A model generated the notes under the pieces. That model worked only from the letters and a program-made list of their open reading frames with translations, had not been told where the DNA came from and did no database searches. From Candidatus Cloacimonadota bacterium (GTDB taxonomy: Bacteria > Cloacimonadota > Cloacimonadia > Cloacimonadales > TCS61), in assembly GCA_016931665.1 (NCBI GenBank), contig JAFGEH010000009.1, positions 1 through 10,343 of the forward strand: a stretch of 10,343 nucleotides of DNA. The letters are read 5' to 3'. Numbering within the stretch: the stretch's first letter is position 1; every line of letters begins with the position of its first letter. Positions 6,551-10,343 of this stretch are shown piece after piece. The translations under genes and the position numbers were made by a program.

Positions 6551-7090
6551 TCACCGCTGGAAAAATTCGTATGCCCAACGGAACTGAATGCCCGCCAGAG
6601 CGGCGCATTCCTGATCTTCCGGCCTGTCTCCCACCAGGAGGCTGTTCTTCCAGTTGACCACATAACCGTTATTCCACGCTTCTACTTCCAACACGGCCAG
6701 CATGCCGGTTTCCGGTTTACGCAGGAGTGAACGGTAATTGAAAGGCGAAAGGGAACCCTCCTGATGATGAAGGCTGAACTGAATACTATGAAAGGGATTT
6801 CTCTTGAACAGGGCTAATGTCCTTTCAATTTCCGCCAGGTTGGCAGGTTGATCCTTGAAACCGAATGCCACTCCTCCCTGATTGCTGACACCGAAGATCA
6901 GATAACCCTGCTCGCGGTATTGCCAGATAATTTCTTCTGTTCCCGGGTATAATTCAATATCGTCGGGTCCGTTGATATATTCCCCGCTTTTAGATCTGCG
7001 AATAGTTCCGTCCAGATCCAGGCAGAGCGCGGGAGCAATAGCAGCGGGAACCTCGGAATGTTTGCGGATAATTTTCTTGAACATCAGCAA
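6551..7090 (-). CDS. HAD-superfamily subclass IIIA phosphatase (GmhB/HisB-N-like)
   Basis: A 179-residue HAD hydrolase with all four motifs: DLDGTI (D25 nucleophile, D27 acid/base), SNQGG in GVSNQGGVAF (motif II), the lysine of RKPETGM (motif III) and VGDRPEDQECAALAG (motif IV). Size, the SNQ motif and the RKP segment place it with subclass IIIA enzymes such as D-glycero-D-manno-heptose-1,7-bisphosphate phosphatase and histidinol phosphatase. Unlike GmhB, the segment just before RKP (SLHHQEGSLSPFNYRSLLRKP region) lacks the zinc-binding cysteines, so the substrate may differ and is not assigned. AAGGAG (7096-7101) sits 5 nt before a TTG at 7090 and 11 nt before an ATG at 7084. Spacing favours TTG, but the ATG (two residues shorter) is a fair alternative. 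It follows the peptidase gene by 59 nt with no terminator between, so the two are probably cotranscribed. Cytoplasmic. Confidence 0.82.
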   Translation of the reverse strand: MLMFKKIIRKHSEVPAAIAPALCLDLDGTIRRSKSGEYINGPDDIELYPGTEEIIWQYREQGYLIFGVSNQGGVAFGFKDQPANLAEIERTLALFKRNPFHSIQFSLHHQEGSLSPFNYRSLLRKPETGMLAVLEVEAWNNGYVVNWKNSLLVGDRPEDQECAALAGIQFRWAYEFFQR

Positions 7091-7149
7091 TCAATCTCCT
7101 TCAGGTTAGAAGCCAAGATATCGACTGAGATTCTGGACTGAAAAGATTC

Positions 7150-8871
7150 TTATTGATATCTTTCCAGTTCTTTCCTGACAAAATCAACCAGCTCCTGCAA
7201 ATAACGAGCGGAGAAGTCGAATTTGATGCCAGCTGCCCGGTAAAGTTCATCCACCGGACGGGAGTAACCGAGGGTGAGGAATTTTTCATAGGCAGCCAGA
7301 GCTTTCTCTTTACCCAGTTTGCGGTAATTACGGTATACTGCCAGAGCCCCCAGCTGGGAAATGGCGTATTCGATATAGTAGAAGGGAACCTCAAAGACGT
7401 GAAGCTGATACAACCAGGTTATTTTGCGGAATTTTTCCAGTCCATCCCAGTTGACGCCGGTGGCAAAGCGTTCCATCAATTCCTCGAAATGGGTTTCCCG
7501 TTCTTCCACGGAATGATCCGGATTGAGATAAATCCAATGTTGGAGAGCGTCTATGATCATAGCCCAGGGCAGGAACCCCACGGCACTTTTCAGCTGGTCA
7601 CGTTTGGCTTTGAGCAGGTCAGCCTCGTCAGGATAATATTTGTCCCAGTGATCCATAGTCAGGAATTCCATGGCCATGGAAGCCAGTTCAGCTACTTCGC
7701 TGGGAGTGTCTTTATAGGGAGAAAGCTTGATATGGTTAGTGGCGAAGGTATGCATGGCATGACCTGATTCATGCAGCAGAGTAACAACATTTCGGTGCAG
7801 CCCCACGGCATTCATGAAGATGAAGGGAGCTCCGGTTTCTGCCAGAGGATAGTTATAACCACCCGGTGCTTTGCCTTTGCGGTTTTCCAGATCCAGAAAA
7901 TCACTGTTCTTCATCATTTCCAGGCGATTCCCGTACACAGGATCCAGGTCATGCAATATTTCAATGGCTTTATCCGTAAATTCCTGGATCGTCTGGAATG
8001 GCTTCAGGATCTTGCCATCCAGATCAACAGCAGTATCCCAGGGTCGGACGCAATCCAGTTTCAGAATCTGGCGCCTTTCTTCTGTAAGTTCCCTCAGAAA
8101 GGGAATAACTACTTGCTCTACAGAGCGATGAAATTCCAGAAGCTGGTGGGGTGTATAGGAAAAGCGGCCCTTGGCCTGATGCATATAATCCCGATAGTTA
8201 GCAAATCCTGTATTGGCGGCGATCTGGCAGCGGATAGTTTTCATCTCGTCAAACAGCCGGTTGAATTCATCCCTTTTAGCCAGCATGGCTTCGTTACGTA
8301 AGCGCCAGACTTCTTCCCGAACCTGGCGGTCGGGATCCTGCAGATGGACAGCCAGCTGGGAAAGGGTTTTTTCCTCACCCTTATAATTGATCGTGATCTT
8401 AGAGAAAATGGCTCCATATTTATTGGCCATTTCCCGTTCTTTGATCTGGAGAGGGATATTTTCTTCACGGAAGAGTTCAATCTCATTGGCAATAATTCGG
8501 TTCAGAAGACCGTATTCTTCTTCTTTCAGTTCCCGGCGCCAGGGGCTGTCGTAGAATTTCCGGTTGAGCTGGAAGGAATAAGGTTTTACTTTGGAAACAA
8601 TGCCGGCGAAGAATTCGTTATAATTCTTTTCATATTCTTCATTGTCGGCAAAACGGGTCATTTTGATATATCGCCAGGCCATTTCTTCATAGAGGATATT
8701 GTAGAATTCACTTACCTTTTCCAGGAATCCGATGAGGGAAGCAGCAGAATCGGGTTGCTCCAGCTGCAGTTTATCCAGTTCTTTTTTGACGACATTCCAG
8801 TTTGTGATGTCAAACTCAGCAGGGAAATATTCTCTGGGCAGGGGTTTAATAACGGCATTGGTATATTTCAT
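7150..8871 (-). CDS. pepF: Oligoendopeptidase F (M3 family zinc metallopeptidase)
   Basis: A full-length 573-residue M3B peptidase, close to the usual 560-600 residues of the family. The zinc site is HESGH (H367, E368, H371) within NVVTLLHESGHAMHTF, with the third ligand most likely E395 in SEVAELASMAMEFL, 24 residues after H371 as in thimet-type enzymes. Upstream GKAPGGYNYP and downstream FEVPFYYIEYAISQLGA (residues 493-509) are typical of the PepF group and line the substrate cleft. The N-terminal half is the helical lid domain. There is no signal peptide, so it acts in the cytoplasm on short peptides, probably finishing the breakdown of imported oligopeptides for amino-acid catabolism. The ATG is supported by GAGGGAG 6 nt upstream. 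It heads a probable two-gene unit with the HAD phosphatase and is divergent from the Asp-box gene across 141 nt. Confidence 0.95.
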   Translation of the reverse strand: MKYTNAVIKPLPREYFPAEFDITNWNVVKKELDKLQLEQPDSAASLIGFLEKVSEFYNILYEEMAWRYIKMTRFADNEEYEKNYNEFFAGIVSKVKPYSFQLNRKFYDSPWRRELKEEEYGLLNRIIANEIELFREENIPLQIKEREMANKYGAIFSKITINYKGEEKTLSQLAVHLQDPDRQVREEVWRLRNEAMLAKRDEFNRLFDEMKTIRCQIAANTGFANYRDYMHQAKGRFSYTPHQLLEFHRSVEQVVIPFLRELTEERRQILKLDCVRPWDTAVDLDGKILKPFQTIQEFTDKAIEILHDLDPVYGNRLEMMKNSDFLDLENRKGKAPGGYNYPLAETGAPFIFMNAVGLHRNVVTLLHESGHAMHTFATNHIKLSPYKDTPSEVAELASMAMEFLTMDHWDKYYPDEADLLKAKRDQLKSAVGFLPWAMIIDALQHWIYLNPDHSVEERETHFEELMERFATGVNWDGLEKFRKITWLYQLHVFEVPFYYIEYAISQLGALAVYRNYRKLGKEKALAAYEKFLTLGYSRPVDELYRAAGIKFDFSARYLQELVDFVRKELERYQ

Positions 8872-8895
8872 AAAAAACTCCCTCGCAATTTTTCG

Positions 8896-9002
8896 TTTGA
8901 ATTTTCCGGATTCTTTCTGGCTGACAAGTTTTTTTGGATTTTTTTCAGAAATGTCTTGTCCGAAATTTCACTATCCGGCATTAAAAAAATCAAAATTTCA
9001 AA
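8896..9002. promoter_or_regulatory. Divergent promoter region with nested dyad symmetry
   Basis: Between the peptidase and Asp-box genes two pairs of inverted motifs share almost the same centre (about 8942): CCGGAT (8906-8911) with ATCCGG (8973-8978), and inside it GACAAG (8923-8928) with CTTGTC (8955-8960). An outer, slightly offset pair is TTTGAATTTT (8896-8905) with AAAATTTCAAA (8992-9002). Read outward on each strand, both halves give TTGTC, 11-12 nt, ATCCGG, then an AT-rich hexamer: CATTAA on the plus strand and AAATTC on the minus strand. With 17-nt spacing these would be -35/-10 pairs TTGTCC (8956-8961)/CATTAA (8979-8984) and TTGTCA (8922-8927)/AAATTC (8899-8904). The symmetric layout suggests common control of both genes. 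Confidence 0.42.
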
Positions 9003-9012
9003 GGAGTTGAAA

Positions 9013-10343
9013 ATGAAATATTACACAACAATAATGTTTTTATTAATGATTTTTTCCCTTACCTGTATGGAATATACGGTCTGCAGTGAAAGTGGTGATT
9101 TTGTTCCTTCCTGGGTGACAAACGATCTTAATTATCAACTGGCGTCAGAAGGCAACAAATACCAGCGCGAGGTGGGAGAATGGTCCGGAGCCGGACCCTG
9201 GGGAGGCAATGTGCGCTCTCTGACAGTGGACGGATCGGCTGAGGAAAGAATGGCAGTGGGTTGCGGCTTCAGCATGCTGTCAACAGCCGGGGGAGTATGG
9301 TACAGCGAAGATAGCGGAGCACACTGGCAGGCTTCTTCCCTGCAGGGGAAACCGGTTTATGCCGTCTGTAATTCACCTTCCGAACCAGGTGTAATGTGGG
9401 CGGGAGCCAGGAATGGGCTCTATAAATCCAATGATTACGGTGAGATGTGGACCCTGATGGGATTCAACACCACCTTTGTTATTGCCGCCGGGGTACATCA
9501 GAGCAACGGGGAAGTGGTAGTTGCCGGGCTGGCCAGCAACAGTGGTATCAGGGTTACCCAGAACGGCGGGGAGACCTGGGAGACGGTTGGTCTTAACTCA
9601 GGATATATGAAAGGTTTCGCCAGCACTCCGGCCGATACTTCCCTGATGGTTATTGCAGTTTCCGGGCTGGCCAGTTCTGTTTATAGCAGTTCAAACCTGG
9701 GCAGCAGCTGGGAGGGGATGGGTTTGGCCGGTGATGCTTATGATGTAGAGATATCAGACTCAGATGCTGATTTAATCTTCGTGGCTCATGATAATGGAGT
9801 TTACCGCACTACCAACGGTGGTGCTGACTGGCAGCTGGTGCTGAATGCTGGCACTGTACGCAGCCTGGTGGTTCGTGGCAGTGAGATATATGCGACCATC
9901 AATGGCGTTGGCGTTTACGAATCTGCCGATAATGGAGAAGAATGGACCCTGAACAGTAACGGTATTGTGGAAACCAATTGGGCCACTGGCACAGGCAGTC
10001 AGGAGGGAGTATATTTCGGGTTCTGGGGAGGAATTTATCATTCTCCCGGTTTGGATTCGGTTTATAACCTTTATCAGGAAGGCCTGAATGCCGCCAGTGT
10101 TCATGCCGTAGCCTATTATGCCGACCGGGGCGAACTCTGGGCGGTTACCGAAGGCAGCGGCATTTATCTGAGCAATGATCTGGGAACAACCTGGGAACAC
10201 CGCTCTAGCGGCCTGACTTCCTGGACGGTTTATAATATGGCTCCCAATGATCACGATTTCTATCAGGTGGAAAGAATGATGGCGGCAACCTATGATGGTG
10301 TATTTGCCTCCGATGACCATGGCAACAGCTGGTACCAGATTGC
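9013..10343 (+). CDS. Secreted Asp-box (BNR) beta-propeller protein (C-terminus off window)
   Basis: The 443 visible codons begin with a signal peptide (about 1-25, MKYYTTIMFLLMIFSLTCM). They continue as a repeat protein of the sialidase/sortilin/GH74 Asp-box type. Eight copies of S/T-x-D/N-x-G-x-x-W are visible, with tryptophans at 105, 146, 189, 233, 273, 311, 394 and 440, for example SEDSGAHW, SNDYGEMW, TTNGGADW and SNDLGTTW. Spacing is 38-46 residues, except one gap of 83 where a blade near 340-355 has lost its Asp-box. At least nine blades are thus present, more than a single six- or seven-bladed sialidase, so it may be a ten-bladed or double propeller. No sialidase arginine triad or catalytic motif is obvious. 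The truncated end could carry a T9SS sorting domain. The ATG is supported by AAGGAG with a 6-nt spacer. Location: exported, probably surface or extracellular; function unknown (binding, or glycan processing). Confidence 0.87.
   Translation, partial: MKYYTTIMFLLMIFSLTCMEYTVCSESGDFVPSWVTNDLNYQLASEGNKYQREVGEWSGAGPWGGNVRSLTVDGSAEERMAVGCGFSMLSTAGGVWYSEDSGAHWQASSLQGKPVYAVCNSPSEPGVMWAGARNGLYKSNDYGEMWTLMGFNTTFVIAAGVHQSNGEVVVAGLASNSGIRVTQNGGETWETVGLNSGYMKGFASTPADTSLMVIAVSGLASSVYSSSNLGSSWEGMGLAGDAYDVEISDSDADLIFVAHDNGVYRTTNGGADWQLVLNAGTVRSLVVRGSEIYATINGVGVYESADNGEEWTLNSNGIVETNWATGTGSQEGVYFGFWGGIYHSPGLDSVYNLYQEGLNAASVHAVAYYADRGELWAVTEGSGIYLSNDLGTTWEHRSSGLTSWTVYNMAPNDHDFYQVERMMAATYDGVFASDDHGNSWYQI

Noticed and set aside
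6415..6663. 82-codon minus-strand frame overlapping the end of the HAD gene
   Set aside because: Most of it is the wrong frame of the HAD gene and the remainder is low-complexity AT-rich sequence.
7153..8301. Plus-strand frames of 204 and 176 codons opposite the peptidase gene
   Set aside because: They are antisense shadows of a full-length M3 peptidase with an intact HESGH site.
9772..10320. A 182-codon open frame on the minus strand opposite the Asp-box gene
   Set aside because: It is antisense to a clear repeat protein with eight Asp-boxes; it has no recognisable family features, and the repeat-biased composition of the real gene explains the open frame.
1..10343. CRISPR array, insertion sequence, phage genes, tRNA or rRNA
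   Set aside because: No regularly spaced direct repeats, transposase or integrase-like proteins, terminal inverted repeats with target duplications, or tRNA/rRNA signatures were found on either strand.

Overview
The window reads as a chromosomal piece of an uncultured Gram-negative bacterium of the FCB group (Fibrobacterota-Chlorobiota-Bacteroidota and relatives). Cloacimonadota is the best guess. The basis is a secreted modular protein with a type IX secretion (T9SS/Por)-style C-terminal sorting domain (PNPFNP motif, then a FlgD-like Ig fold), a neighbouring PorV/PorQ-like outer-membrane barrel, and a secreted Asp-box beta-propeller. Genes are of moderate GC and gaps are AT-rich. Phylum placement is an inference from protein style only; there is no rRNA, tRNA, mobile element or CRISPR array in the window.

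Layout. Bases 1-1571 (minus strand) hold a tight pair: an alkaline-phosphatase-superfamily phosphodiesterase overlapping by 13 nt a saccharopine/lysine-6-dehydrogenase-like enzyme that runs off the left edge. A 42-codon ORF with a strong Shine-Dalgarno sequence ends in a 4-nt overlap with the phosphodiesterase and may lead the operon. After a gap comes a PorV/PorQ-like barrel (1976-3022, minus), a gap with a perfect 16-bp inverted repeat that looks like a terminator, and an 868-residue multidomain secreted protein (3402-6008, minus). A 540-nt AT-rich gap follows, with two very short plus-strand ORFs of uncertain meaning. Then come a HAD-IIIA phosphatase (6551-7090, minus) and, 59 nt upstream of it and probably cotranscribed, an M3-family oligoendopeptidase F (7150-8871, minus). 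A 141-nt divergent promoter region with nested dyad symmetry separates this from a secreted Asp-box propeller gene on the plus strand (9013 to the right edge).

How it fits together. Two themes are visible: cell-surface/secretion proteins (barrel, modular cargo, Asp-box protein) and soluble catabolic enzymes (peptidase F, lysine-type dehydrogenase, phosphohydrolases), compatible with an amino-acid and peptide-fermenting lifestyle. No defence system, phage or obviously new multi-gene system is visible. The least ordinary signals are the symmetric divergent promoter, the ATCCGG motif present in every intergenic gap, the zinc-loop-less HAD-IIIA enzyme, and the candidate small ORF coupled to the phosphodiesterase.
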